Source: an uncultured Bacteroidales bacterium
GTDB taxonomy: Bacteria; Bacteroidota; Bacteroidia; Bacteroidales; F082
DNA: 39,578 nucleotides
Assembly: GCA_947305795.1 (NCBI GenBank)
Contig: CAMZEK010000025.1
Coordinates: 1-39,578, forward strand
Reading direction: 5' to 3'
Numbering within the stretch: position 1 is the first letter of the stretch; each line of letters begins with the position of its first letter. The position numbers and the translations under genes are program-made. The notes beneath the pieces were generated by a model. It had not been told where the DNA came from. It saw nothing but the letters and a program-made list of their open reading frames with translations, and did no database searches. Of the stretch, positions 17,912-26,364 are shown one piece after another.

Positions 17912-17939
17912 TGTAAAGACGCACGCTTGCGTCTCTACA
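17912..17939. repeat. Short GACGC inverted repeat in the kdsD-lptB spacer
   Basis: TGTAAAGACGCA (17912-17923) pairs with TGCGTCTCTACA (17928-17939), one mismatch, loop CGCT. The outer words match those of the larger element at 25071-25146 (TTGTAGGGACGCA and its complement). Confidence 0.75.
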
Positions 17940-17941
17940 GA

Positions 17942-18907
17942 TTAGAAAATTCCTTCTTTCAAGATATCATGCAAATGTATAATACCCATATATTTACCAT
18001 CGTGAACGACGGGCAATTGCGTGATGCTGTTTTCCCTCATCTTGTGAAGCGCATCAACCACCAAGGCATCCTCATCGATGGTCTTGGGGTTGGAGGTCAT
18101 GATTTGGACAGCTTTCACCTGCTCGATGTTGGGATATTTCATCAACATGCGGCGCAAGTCGCCATCGGTAATGATGCCTCTAATCTGTTCCTTCTCAGTC
18201 ACCACCGTCGCGCCAAGGCGTTTGCCCGTCATTTCGATAATGACCTGAGTAAGGCTGTCGGCAGGGCCGACTTCGGGACGCTCATTTCGCGTATAAAGGT
18301 CTTTCACACGCAAGTAAAACTGCTTACCGAGTGCACCGCCAGGGTGAAACTTGGCAAAATCGGCGGTGGAAAAACCGCGACACCTCATTAATATAAGTGC
18401 CAGCGTGTCGCCCATCACAAGTTGAGCCGTGGTGCTACTGGTGGGCGCAAGACTACCTGGAACAGCTTCTTCCGGCACAGTCACATCGAGGACAAAATCA
18501 GCCTGCGAAGCCAGAAATGACTGGCGGTTGCCAACAAAAGCCACTATCTTATTGCCTCTCAGCTTAATAAGCGGCACAAGCATCTTGATTTCGGGCGTCT
18601 CACCGCTTTTCGATAAGATAACCACGATGTCGCCTTCGCGGACAATGCCCAAATCGCCATGAATGGCGTCGGCAGCGTGCATGAAAACTGCCGTTGTGCC
18701 CGTCGAATTCATCGTCGCCACGATTTTTTGGGCGATGATAGCACTCTTTCCGATACCCGAAAAGACGAGATTCCCCTTGCCTTCAAGGATCAAATCCACC
18801 GTTTTCACAAAATCATCGCCAATTTGTGCCTTCAATCCCATGATTGCATTAGCTTCATTTTCAATGATTTGATTTGCAATTTCGATAATCATGTCATTTT
18901 TTTTCAT
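17942..18907 (-). CDS. kdsD: D-arabinose 5-phosphate isomerase (KpsF/GutQ family)
   Basis: Converts ribulose 5-phosphate to arabinose 5-phosphate, the first step toward Kdo for lipopolysaccharide. The 321-residue product has an N-terminal SIS sugar-isomerase domain (to about residue 190), with [14 protein letters not shown] and the phosphate loop LSKSGETPE. Two CBS domains follow (about 205-260 and 270-321), the second ending near [10 protein letters not shown]. This is the standard KpsF/GutQ layout and length. It lies 44 nt upstream of lptB, with a small inverted repeat in between. A second ATG five codons in (MIIEIANQ) is also possible. Confidence 0.93.
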   Translation of the reverse strand: MKKNDMIIEIANQIIENEANAIMGLKAQIGDDFVKTVDLILEGKGNLVFSGIGKSAIIAQKIVATMNSTGTTAVFMHAADAIHGDLGIVREGDIVVILSKSGETPEIKMLVPLIKLRGNKIVAFVGNRQSFLASQADFVLDVTVPEEAVPGSLAPTSSTTAQLVMGDTLALILMRCRGFSTADFAKFHPGGALGKQFYLRVKDLYTRNERPEVGPADSLTQVIIEMTGKRLGATVVTEKEQIRGIITDGDLRRMLMKYPNIEQVKAVQIMTSNPKTIDEDALVVDALHKMRENSITQLPVVHDGKYMGIIHLHDILKEGIF

Positions 18908-18947
18908 TTTTTCTCGAAATTTCTTGCGCCGAATGATTTAAAAGCTA

Positions 18948-18955
18948 TAACTTTG
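18948..18955 (+). promoter_or_regulatory. Candidate -7 element for recQ
   Basis: TAACTTTG matches TAnnTTTG. It lies 110 nt before the recQ start, giving a leader of about 100 nt. Confidence 0.4.
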
Positions 18956-19053
18956 TCTTTGCTGATGCGGGAGAATATCCCCAGGAGTGATAACGTAGTT
19001 TTTCAAAATAGATTGCAAAGTAAAGCAAAAGTTCGGAAAATACCAAACACCAA

Positions 19054-19060
19054 AAGGAGG
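19054..19060 (+). promoter_or_regulatory. Strong Shine-Dalgarno sequence of recQ
   Basis: AAGGAGG lies 5 nt before the ATG at 19066. A full anti-16S match is unusual here; nearly every other start in the window has an A-rich leader with no such motif. Confidence 0.7.
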
Positions 19061-19065
19061 AAACT

Positions 19066-21270
19066 ATGGCAAAGAAAGACGACTTGAAAATCCACAAGCT
19101 GCTGAAGGATGTTTTTGGCTTCGACCAATTCAAAGGAAATCAGGAAGAAATCATAAAAAGCATCCTCGGTGGCAACAATACTTTCGTGTTGATGCCGACA
19201 GGCGGAGGCAAATCGCTTTGCTACCAACTGCCCGCATTGATGTCGAAAGGCACGGCCATTGTCGTCTCCCCGCTCATCGCCTTGATGAAGAACCAAGTCG
19301 ACATGATCCGTAATTTTGGAACCGAATTGGGCATCGCTCATGTGATGAACTCGTCGCTTTCAAAAGCGGAACTGCTTGAGGTGAAGGAAGACTTGAAGAG
19401 CGGCAAGACCAAGTTGCTCTATGTGGCACCCGAGTCGCTCACCAAAGAGGAAACCGTTGAGTTTCTGCGGACCTTGAAGATTTCGTTCGTCGCCATCGAT
19501 GAGGCACACTGCATCTCGGAATGGGGCCACGATTTCCGCCCTGAGTACCGCCGTCTGCGCCCCATCATCAACGCCATTGGCGACAACCTGCCCATCATTG
19601 CCCTGACCGCGACGGCCACGGTGAAGGTGCAGAACGACATCATGAAGAACCTCGAAATCATGGACGCCAAAATCTTCAAATCCTCCTTCGACCGTCCGAA
19701 CCTGTATTATGAAGTACGTCCGAAAACCAAGGATGTCGTCAAAGACATCATCAAATACATCAAGCAGAATCCTGGCAAGTCGGGAATTGTGTACTGCCTC
19801 AGCCGCAAGAAAGTGGAAGAATTAGCCGAGACGCTGATTGTTAACAACATACGGGCCCTACCCTATCATGCTGGTCTCGACAGTCAGACCCGAAAGGAGA
19901 ACCAAGACAAGTTCCTGATGGAAGAGGCAGATGTCATCGTGGCCACCATCGCTTTCGGCATGGGCATTGACAAACCCGACGTGCGTTTTGTCATCCACCA
20001 CGACATTCCCAAGAGCCTCGAAGGATATTATCAGGAAACCGGTCGTGCCGGTCGCGACGGCGGCGAAGGCAACTGCATCGCGTTCTACGACTATGAGGAC
20101 ATCCACAAATTGGAGAAGTTCAACAAAGGCAAGAATGTGGCCGAACAAGAAATCGCCCGCGAGTTGCTGAACGAAACAGTAACCTACGCTGAATCAGCTG
20201 TTTGTCGTCACCGTCTTTTGCTCCACTATTTCGGCGAAGAGTACAACAAGGAGAATTGTGGCGCGTGTGACAATTGCCGCTATCCCAAGGAGAAATTCGA
20301 CGGCAAGGAAGACCTTAAGCTCGTCCTCGAAGCCATTGAAGATACCAAACAACTCTTCAAGACCAAGCACATTGCAGAACTTTTGGCTGGTAAACTCACT
20401 GGCGACATCAAGACGGCCAAGCAAGAGAACAATGAATTTTTCGGTGCCGGCGACGAACACGATGAAAAGTATTGGACCGCCGTCATTCGCCAAGCGCTGG
20501 TACACAAGCTGTTATCCAAAGACATTGAGAATTACGGCATCCTGAAAATCACAAAGGATGGCAAGAGTTTCATCAAGAAGCCCTACACCATCATGCTCGT
20601 CAAGGACCATGACTACGACAGCAACGAGGATGAAGACCCCGAGACAATGGCTATGGGTTCCAGCAAGGACGGTGGTGCCGACAAGACACTTTTCTCCCTG
20701 CTGAAAGACTTGCGCAAGACCATCGCCAAACAGAATGGGTTGCCACCTTTCGTCATCTTCCAAGACCTGTCGCTCGAAGACATGGCCATTCAATACCCCA
20801 TCACGAAGGAGGAAATGACCCAAATCGCCGGTGTGGGTACAGGAAAAGCCGAGAAGTTTGGTGAGCCGTTCATCAAACTGATCAAGGAATATGTAGAGGA
20901 AAACGACATCACGCGACCCAACGACATGGTGGTGAAGTCGGTGGTGAACAACTCCGCGTTGAAAATCGGTATCATCCAGAACATCGACAAGAAGATCCCA
21001 CTTGACGACATCGCTTACGGTAAAGGTCTGGAATTCGGCGAGTTGCTTTCCGAGATTGAGAGTATCGTCTCTTCCGGAACCCACCTTGACATCAACTATT
21101 ACATTGAGGACTACGTGGATGTTTATCACCGCGAAGACATTCTGGAGTATTTCAAGGAGGCCGAAACCGACGACATTCAGACCGCACTCCGCGAACTGGG
21201 CGAGGACGAGTACGAAGAAGACGAAGTCCGCCTCATGCGCATCAAGTTCCTTTCTGACGTCGGCAATTAA
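19066..21270 (+). CDS. recQ: ATP-dependent DNA helicase RecQ
   Basis: Superfamily 2 3'-5' helicase in recombination and fork repair, 734 residues. Motif I is MPTGGGKS (43-50), the DEAH box is DEAH (145-148) in IDEAHCISEWGHDFRPEYR, and motif VI is in the segment QETGRAGRDG. The RecQ-specific zinc module is visible as CRH, CGACDNC about 20 residues later. An HRDC domain follows near residues 540-610 (LRKTIAKQNGLPPFVIFQD). The last 110 residues are an acidic extension beyond HRDC, as in longer Bacteroidota RecQ proteins. The DUF4296 gene starts 6 nt after its stop. Confidence 0.96.
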   Translation: MAKKDDLKIHKLLKDVFGFDQFKGNQEEIIKSILGGNNTFVLMPTGGGKSLCYQLPALMSKGTAIVVSPLIALMKNQVDMIRNFGTELGIAHVMNSSLSKAELLEVKEDLKSGKTKLLYVAPESLTKEETVEFLRTLKISFVAIDEAHCISEWGHDFRPEYRRLRPIINAIGDNLPIIALTATATVKVQNDIMKNLEIMDAKIFKSSFDRPNLYYEVRPKTKDVVKDIIKYIKQNPGKSGIVYCLSRKKVEELAETLIVNNIRALPYHAGLDSQTRKENQDKFLMEEADVIVATIAFGMGIDKPDVRFVIHHDIPKSLEGYYQETGRAGRDGGEGNCIAFYDYEDIHKLEKFNKGKNVAEQEIARELLNETVTYAESAVCRHRLLLHYFGEEYNKENCGACDNCRYPKEKFDGKEDLKLVLEAIEDTKQLFKTKHIAELLAGKLTGDIKTAKQENNEFFGAGDEHDEKYWTAVIRQALVHKLLSKDIENYGILKITKDGKSFIKKPYTIMLVKDHDYDSNEDEDPETMAMGSSKDGGADKTLFSLLKDLRKTIAKQNGLPPFVIFQDLSLEDMAIQYPITKEEMTQIAGVGTGKAEKFGEPFIKLIKEYVEENDITRPNDMVVKSVVNNSALKIGIIQNIDKKIPLDDIAYGKGLEFGELLSEIESIVSSGTHLDINYYIEDYVDVYHREDILEYFKEAETDDIQTALRELGEDEYEEDEVRLMRIKFLSDVGN

Positions 21271-21276
21271 TTGATA

Positions 21277-21633
21277 ATGAGACGTTTCATTAGTATTATT
21301 GCATTATCATTGCTCTTGTTGGTCTCTTGCGGCGGCAACAAGAGCAAAACTGAGATGCCCTCAAAACTGCTTTCGGAACAGGAAATGATTTCGCTGCTAA
21401 CCGACTTGCAAATCATCGAGGCCGACTTGACCTTACGAAAGACCAACCAACAGGACATCAACGGGCTGCCCCAACAGTTTTATGACCAGCTCTTTGAGCA
21501 TTACGGCATTACTGACAGCATTTTTTCGGAAAACTTGAGATACTACACCAAGCGACCTGCCACGCTGGAATGCATCATGGACTCCGTTGTGCAACGACTG
21601 ACGAAGGAACAGTCTACTTTTTCAGCTCAGTAG
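21277..21633 (+). CDS. DUF4296-family lipoprotein
   Basis: The 118-residue product starts with a lipoprotein signal ending in LLVSC, so Cys18 would be lipidated. The rest has the pattern of the DUF4296 family: EQEMISLLTDLQIIEADL, a short linker, then FYDQLFEHYGITDSIFSENLRYY. Function is unknown; the family is restricted mainly to Bacteroidota. I start at the ATG at 21277 rather than the TTG at 21271 because it gives a normal signal peptide. It follows recQ closely and its last 20 bases overlap the end of the convergent lipoprotein gene. Confidence 0.82.
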   Translation: MRRFISIIALSLLLLVSCGGNKSKTEMPSKLLSEQEMISLLTDLQIIEADLTLRKTNQQDINGLPQQFYDQLFEHYGITDSIFSENLRYYTKRPATLECIMDSVVQRLTKEQSTFSAQ

Positions 21634-22678
21634 CAATCAAATCATTCAGTTTCTTGGCAGCATCCAACAACAGGCTTTCGTCCGTCGGGACGGGCACGGG
21701 CTTGGTGTTCAAGCGGTTTAATGTCTCCGCCGAGCAGGCCTCGCGGTCGCCCTTGATGGTGGTGTAGTCGTTCTTGAAGGTGGAGGTTGCTTCAAAAGGA
21801 ACAGAACCTAATATCTTTCCATCACGCTTGGAACGATATTGGATATATCCTTTAACCGTCATCGTTTTTGACTGTGAATAATCCGTCACTTCAACGGTTT
21901 GGTTGCCTTTCGTTTCCTTGAAAGTCACTTTGTCTAAACGAGTTGGCGAAATGGCTACATTCTCTTCAATCACACACACCATAGCCTTACGATTTTCTCC
22001 TGGCCTGGGATCGGTCACTATATGAACATTTGAAATTTGACTTGGAAGCTCCCCTTCATCAAAAGCAAATAAAACCTTCTTTATATTTAATGATGAATAG
22101 TTACTGTTACCACAAACATACCCAAAACCAACATGCTCATTTGTAAACAAAGCACACTTTTTTCTCAAATCCAACAAGCGGGGATTCGCTGAATTGGTAC
22201 GCTCAAGTTGATTAATGTATCTCTCCGCCATTTCCGCATCGGCTTTCGAACCCGTACTCAACAATTGATTGGCCTTCGCCACCAAAAAACTCTCCGCCTT
22301 GTTGCGAGCGACCATCATGTCCTCATCAAGGTCGAGTTTCACATAGTTCATTCCCTTTTTCACCTTGCTCGGGAAGCATTTCAGGGCATCGTTGCGGCCT
22401 TTCATGCTGCAATAACGCTGGTAGATTTCGGGCCACACATCGGGCTGACCCGAAGCTTTCAGGGCTTGGATGCGCTCGTGGTCGGCTTGGTTGGCCTTGT
22501 GGTACGAAGCCGCCACATAATTGAGGTCTTTGTCGTTCATCTTGCCTTGGCACACTTCGGGCGCAACGCGTTGAATCACTTGGTCATACTCTTGGGCTTC
22601 ATAAAGTTTCTTGGTCGTGTTGCAAGCGGTGAGCATCGCGCCGAGCCATAATACGGGAATCAGTCGGAGATATTTCAT
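21614..22678 (-). CDS. Lipoprotein of unknown function
   Basis: From the ATG at 22678 the product is 354 residues, with a lipobox LTAC at about 16-19 (MKYLRLIPVLWLGAMLTAC). The region after it (KLYEAQEYDQVIQRVAPE, then YHKANQADHERIQALKASG) looks like helical TPR-like repeats. The last 170 residues look beta-rich. I do not recognise a named family. An open frame runs 66 codons further upstream but is AT-rich, Cys-rich and has no sensible content. The tail overlaps the DUF4296 gene by 20 nt on the opposite strand. It is divergent from the isoprenyl synthase. Confidence 0.75.
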   Translation of the reverse strand: MKYLRLIPVLWLGAMLTACNTTKKLYEAQEYDQVIQRVAPEVCQGKMNDKDLNYVAASYHKANQADHERIQALKASGQPDVWPEIYQRYCSMKGRNDALKCFPSKVKKGMNYVKLDLDEDMMVARNKAESFLVAKANQLLSTGSKADAEMAERYINQLERTNSANPRLLDLRKKCALFTNEHVGFGYVCGNSNYSSLNIKKVLFAFDEGELPSQISNVHIVTDPRPGENRKAMVCVIEENVAISPTRLDKVTFKETKGNQTVEVTDYSQSKTMTVKGYIQYRSKRDGKILGSVPFEATSTFKNDYTTIKGDREACSAETLNRLNTKPVPVPTDESLLLDAAKKLNDLIATELKK

Positions 22679-22755
22679 GACTTCAAATTTGACGGTTAAA
22701 ACAGCATAAAAACTACAAATTTCGCTCCAAAATTGTACGGAGCAGAAGAAATCTT

Positions 22756-22763
22756 TACTTTTG
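22756..22763 (+). promoter_or_regulatory. Candidate -7 element for the isoprenyl synthase
   Basis: TACTTTTG matches TAnnTTTG and ends 21 nt before the ATG at 22785. Confidence 0.5.
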
Positions 22764-22784
22764 TAGGCACAAAAATCGATTCTC

Positions 22785-23756
22785 ATGGAAAAAATCAAGC
22801 AACTGCAACAGGATTTCGCCGATTTCATGGCAAAAACCGACTTCAACGGACAACCGAAAGAGTTATACGAACCCATTGCCTACACCATCTTGCAAAGCGG
22901 CAAACGCCTCCGTCCCATGCTTTGCCTCTTGGCCAACGAAATGTTTGGCGGCGAGGAACAAGAAGCCCTTTGGCCCGCTTTGGCCTTGGAGACTTTCCAC
23001 AATTTCACGCTCATCCACGACGACATAATGGACAAAGCTCCGCTCAGGCGCGGCAAGGAAACCGTCTATCAGAAATGGAACTCCGACATCGCCATTCTCT
23101 CCGGCGACGCTATGTTGGCCATGGCTTTCCAATTTACACTGAAACCGCAGAAAGGCGCCGAACTTGCGAAACAATTGGGCAAAGTGGCCATTGAAATTTG
23201 CGAGGGACAGCAAATGGACCTCAATTTCGAGACCTGCGGTCACGTGACGATTGACGAGTATCTGGAGATGATTCGGCTGAAAACGGCTGTGTTGTTGGCC
23301 ACTGCCTTACAGATGGGTGCCACCGTTGCGGGTGCAAAAGAAGCTGACATTCAACGGCTCTACGACTTTGGCATCGATATTGGAATGAGCTTCCAACTGC
23401 AAGACGATATTCTTGACCTCTACAGCGATGTGCAGGTCTTCGGCAAGAAACACGGCGGCGACATTGCGGACAATAAGAAGACCTACCTCTACCTGAAAGC
23501 CTTGGAAATGGCCTCGGAAAAAGACCGAAAACGCCTTGAACACCTGTTCACCCTCCGCATGGACCATGACGAGGAGGAAAAAATCGAGGAAGTGAAGGCC
23601 ATTTATGACCACCTCAACGTGAAGGAAGCTGTGGAACAAGTCATGCTCGACTACGACCGGAAGGCCTTTAAAGCCTTGGAAGCCATAGACTTGCCCGAAG
23701 AGCGAAAAACTCATCTGAAGACCTACGCCGAATTGCTTTCGGGGAGAAAGAAATAA
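22785..23756 (+). CDS. Polyprenyl (isoprenyl) diphosphate synthase
   Basis: Condenses isopentenyl diphosphate with allylic diphosphates in isoprenoid synthesis. The 323-residue product has both aspartate-rich motifs, DDIMD at 79-83 and DDILD at 207-211, plus GKRLRP (39-44) at the substrate site. The residue five before the first motif is Phe74, and there is no insertion in the first motif. By the chain-length rules known for this family, a bulky residue there favours short products (C15-C20) over the C40 quinone chain, but this is inference. It ends in a strong terminator shared with ackA. Confidence 0.9.
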   Translation: MEKIKQLQQDFADFMAKTDFNGQPKELYEPIAYTILQSGKRLRPMLCLLANEMFGGEEQEALWPALALETFHNFTLIHDDIMDKAPLRRGKETVYQKWNSDIAILSGDAMLAMAFQFTLKPQKGAELAKQLGKVAIEICEGQQMDLNFETCGHVTIDEYLEMIRLKTAVLLATALQMGATVAGAKEADIQRLYDFGIDIGMSFQLQDDILDLYSDVQVFGKKHGGDIADNKKTYLYLKALEMASEKDRKRLEHLFTLRMDHDEEEKIEEVKAIYDHLNVKEAVEQVMLDYDRKAFKALEAIDLPEERKTHLKTYAELLSGRKK

Positions 23757-23790
23757 AAAAATCGGGAGCCGCTTGACTCCCGATTTTTTT
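23755..23790. terminator. Bidirectional terminator between the isoprenyl synthase and ackA
   Basis: ATCGGGAG (23761-23768) pairs with CTCCCGAT (23777-23784) and is extended by flanking A6 and T6-7 runs, so a T-run follows the stem on either strand. Convergent genes end on both sides (23756 and 23806). Confidence 0.92.
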
Positions 23791-23805
23791 GTGCAAGCCT
23801 GAAAC

Positions 23806-25011
23806 TTACTTCGTCACAAGGTTGTAGGTGTCCTGCGCGATGACAAATTCCTCATCGGTGGGATACACGACCACTGCGACTTTCGAGTTGGACGTGGAGA
23901 TGACGCCAGCGTCGCCGATGGTTTCCTTGTTCATCTTGCGGTCGAACTCGATGCCAAGGCCTTCCATGTTCTCAAGAATGGCTTCACGCATGAACCATGC
24001 GTTCTCGCCAATACCGCCCGTCATCACAATGACGTCGGCACCATTCATCACGGCCATGTAAGCTCCGATGTACTTCTTCACACGGTGGGCGAACATGTTG
24101 AAGGCGTAGGTGCAACGCTCGTCGCCTTCTTCCTTGGCGGCGCGCACGTCGCGCATGTCCTGCTTGCCGCCCGTGATGCCCACGAGACCGGACTTTTTGT
24201 TCACTATGGTGTTCATTTCTTTGGTGCTCAGGTCTTCCTTGTCCATGATGTACATGAACGCACCCACATCAAGGTCACCAGTGCGGCTGCCCATGACGAG
24301 ACCTTCAACGGGAGTGAAGCCCATGGAAGTCTCCACCGACTTGCCATATTCCACGGCGGCGATGGAAGCACCGCTGCCGAGGTGGCAGGTCACGATCTTC
24401 GACTGCTTCCAATCCTTGCCAACGAAAGCGGCGGCCTTCTCGGCCACGTACTTGTGGCTGGTGCCGTGGAAGCCGTAGCGACGGATGCGGTACTTCTCGT
24501 AGTATTCGTAAGGCAGGGCGTAGAGGTAAGCCTCGGCGGGCATGGTGCTGTGGAACGAAGTGTCGAACACGGCAGCCATCGGAATGCCAGGAAGCACCGC
24601 CTCCATAGCCGCGATACCCTGCAAGGCACCCGGATTGTGCAATGGGGCAAGGTCGCAGAGCTCCTTAATCAGGTTGATGACATTGTCGTCGATGAGGACA
24701 CTGTGGGAGAACTTCTCACCACCGTGGGCCACGCGGTGACCGACGGCGTTGATTTCCTTCAGGTCCTTGATGACACCCATCTTCGGGTCAACCAAAGCCT
24801 TCAGCACCAGCTTGATGCCTTCGGTATGGTTCGGGATGGGAAGCTGCTCGTAATACTTCTCACCATTGTATTTGTGGGTGAACTCGCCCATTTCGAGGCC
24901 GATGCGTTCCAAGAGGCCCTTGGCCAACAAGCGCGATGAATTGGCGTTTTCCATCTCCAACAATTGGTATTTGATGGAAGAACTGCCGCAATTTAGGACT
25001 AATATTTTCAT
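23806..25011 (-). CDS. ackA: Acetate kinase
   Basis: Interconverts acetyl phosphate and ADP with acetate and ATP. The 401-residue product has the standard motifs: NCGSSSIKYQL at the N-terminus, GHRVAHGGEKF, FDTSFHSTMP, RRYGFHGTSHKYV with the catalytic histidine, and the nucleotide-binding segment HLGSGAS followed by MGFTPVEGLVMGSRTGDLD. Length is normal. It is transcribed after pta across a 140-nt spacer holding a large inverted repeat and a leader motif shared with atpF. The pair gives substrate-level ATP during acetate formation. Confidence 0.97.
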   Translation of the reverse strand: MKILVLNCGSSSIKYQLLEMENANSSRLLAKGLLERIGLEMGEFTHKYNGEKYYEQLPIPNHTEGIKLVLKALVDPKMGVIKDLKEINAVGHRVAHGGEKFSHSVLIDDNVINLIKELCDLAPLHNPGALQGIAAMEAVLPGIPMAAVFDTSFHSTMPAEAYLYALPYEYYEKYRIRRYGFHGTSHKYVAEKAAAFVGKDWKQSKIVTCHLGSGASIAAVEYGKSVETSMGFTPVEGLVMGSRTGDLDVGAFMYIMDKEDLSTKEMNTIVNKKSGLVGITGGKQDMRDVRAAKEEGDERCTYAFNMFAHRVKKYIGAYMAVMNGADVIVMTGGIGENAWFMREAILENMEGLGIEFDRKMNKETIGDAGVISTSNSKVAVVVYPTDEEFVIAQDTYNLVTK

Positions 25012-25068
25012 GTTGAATTGTTGTTTGTTGAATTGTTGAATTAACTACGTCGAATCTGCGATTTGTTG
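25012..25068 (-). promoter_or_regulatory. Leader of ackA with the shared AAATCGnAGATTC motif
   Basis: On the minus strand 25068-25039 reads CAACAAATCGCAGATTCG then ACGTAGTTAATT, matching the atpF leader (4128-4157) at 27 of 30 positions. It is followed by AC-rich CAACAATTCAAC words up to the ATG. No Shine-Dalgarno sequence. Confidence 0.6.
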
Positions 25069-25070
25069 GT

Positions 25071-25146
25071 TTGTAGGGACGCACCGCGGGCGTCCGCCAA
25101 AATACGAATTTGCGGATTGGCGGACGCATTCGATGCGTCCCTACAA
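25071..25146. repeat. Two-part GACGC inverted repeat in the pta-ackA spacer
   Basis: TTGTAGGGACGCA (25071-25083) pairs perfectly with 25134-25146. Inside it GCGTCCGCCAA (25090-25100) pairs perfectly with TTGGCGGACGC (25117-25127). The remaining loop is about 16 nt. The outer arms are related to the element at 17912-17939. It ends 5 nt before the pta stop codon. Confidence 0.9.
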
Positions 25147-25151
25147 CCTAA

Positions 25152-26165
25152 TTATTTCTGTTTCTGGGCGATGGCTTGGTTGCAGGTGATGGCCACCAAT
25201 TTGTAAACATCGTCGATGGAACAGCCACGGCTGAGGTCGTTGCAGGGCTTGGCGAGGCCTTGCAGCACGGGACCGACGGCTTCGGCACCGGCCAGACGTT
25301 GGACAAGTTTGTAAGCAATGTTGCCGACTTCTAGGCAGGGGAACACCAGCGTGTTGGCCTTGCCAGCAACAGGGCTGCCCGGGGCCTTGCTCGAACCGAC
25401 AGACGGCACGATAGCAGCATCGGCTTGCAGCTCGCCGTCAAGAATGAGGTCAGGACGACGCTCTTTCGCGATGCGGGTAGCCTCGATGACCTTGTCGACC
25501 ACCTCATGCTTGGCGCTGCCCTTGGTAGAGAAGCTCAGGATGGCGGTGATAGGGTCGATTTTGGCGATGGCCTTGGCGGTGTCGGCGGTGCAAATAGCGA
25601 TTTCGGCCAGTTGCTCAGCCGTCGGCATGGGCGTGACGGCACAGTCGGCGAAGACCATGCGGCCATTGGTGCCGTAAGGACAACCTTCGGGCAGGAACAT
25701 CGTGAAAGCGCCACTGACGCAGGTCACGCCAGGAACGGTTTTGATGATTTGCAGAGCTGGACGAAGCATGTCGCCGGTGGTGCTGCGGGCACCGCTGACG
25801 AGACCGTCGGCCTCACCTGCCTTAACCATGAGGATGCCAAGGTACATGAAGTTCTGGGCCAGCTCGTCGGCTTGCTCGGGCGTCATGCCTTTGCTCTTGC
25901 GCAGTTCGTAGAGTAGGTCGGCGTACTTTTGCTTGTCGGGATTGTTCTTCGGGTCGATGATGCGGGCCTTGCCGATGTGTTGAAGACCAAATTCTGCGGT
26001 CATTTCCTTGATTTTCTCGGCGGGACCGATAAGGATGATGTCAGCCACTCCATCTGCCAAAAGGCGGTCAGCGGCTTTCAGGGTACGGGGTTCGTCGCCC
26101 TCGGGGAGCACAATGCGCTGCTTGTTGGCTTGCGCGTTGGCAATGATTTCTTGCATTAAGTCCAT
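25152..26165 (-). CDS. pta: Phosphate acetyltransferase
   Basis: Converts acetyl-CoA and phosphate to acetyl phosphate, the substrate of AckA. The 337-residue product is the short catalytic form, without the N-terminal DRTGG-type domain of enterobacterial Pta. Family segments include RIVLPEGDEPRTLKAA near the start, LMVKAGEADGLVSGA, FADCAVTPMPTAEQLAEIA, ILSFSTKGSA, and near the end NTLVFPCLEVGNIAYKLVQRL. Upstream is a leader of about 120 nt and a minus-strand promoter motif interleaved with that of the DUF4271 gene. Confidence 0.96.
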   Translation of the reverse strand: MDLMQEIIANAQANKQRIVLPEGDEPRTLKAADRLLADGVADIILIGPAEKIKEMTAEFGLQHIGKARIIDPKNNPDKQKYADLLYELRKSKGMTPEQADELAQNFMYLGILMVKAGEADGLVSGARSTTGDMLRPALQIIKTVPGVTCVSGAFTMFLPEGCPYGTNGRMVFADCAVTPMPTAEQLAEIAICTADTAKAIAKIDPITAILSFSTKGSAKHEVVDKVIEATRIAKERRPDLILDGELQADAAIVPSVGSSKAPGSPVAGKANTLVFPCLEVGNIAYKLVQRLAGAEAVGPVLQGLAKPCNDLSRGCSIDDVYKLVAITCNQAIAQKQK

Positions 26166-26248
26166 GTTGTGTTGTTTAATTGTTTATTGTTGAATCGTTT
26201 AATTGTTGTGATCGCATTGAAAAGCTGTCACATTGACTCGCTTCGCAT

Positions 26249-26269
26249 CGTCGAATCTTACGATTTGTG
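26249..26269 (-). promoter_or_regulatory. Third copy of the AAATCG-AGATTCGACG leader motif, before pta
   Basis: On the minus strand it reads CACAAATCGTAAGATTCGACG, matching the ackA and atpF leader motif with one inserted base. Flanking bases allow a small hairpin, ATCGT (26247-26251) with ACGAT (26260-26264). It lies within the predicted pta leader. Confidence 0.5.
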
Positions 26270-26292
26270 GCAGCCACCTAATATTTCGGTTG

Positions 26293-26326
26293 CAAAGTTA
26301 TAAAGTTTTTGCCTTGGTTTGCCAAA
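26293..26326 (-). promoter_or_regulatory. Candidate pta promoter (-33 and -7)
   Basis: On the minus strand TTTG (26323-26326) is followed after 22 nt by TAACTTTG (26293-26300), a match to TAnnTTTG. The spacer is slightly longer than the usual 19-21. Confidence 0.5.
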
Positions 26327-26341
26327 TTACATTTATTTTTG
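26308..26341 (+). promoter_or_regulatory. Candidate promoter of the DUF4271 gene (-33 and -7)
   Basis: TTTG (26308-26311) and TATTTTTG (26334-26341) with a 22-nt spacer, 23 nt before the ATG. The motif pair overlaps the pta promoter on the other strand. Confidence 0.5.
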
Positions 26342-26364
26342 CAGCCTGAAAACGACGAACTCCC

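Noticed and set aside
24085-24939. 284-codon frame antisense to ackA
   Set aside because: Opposes intact acetate kinase motifs; no recognisable content.
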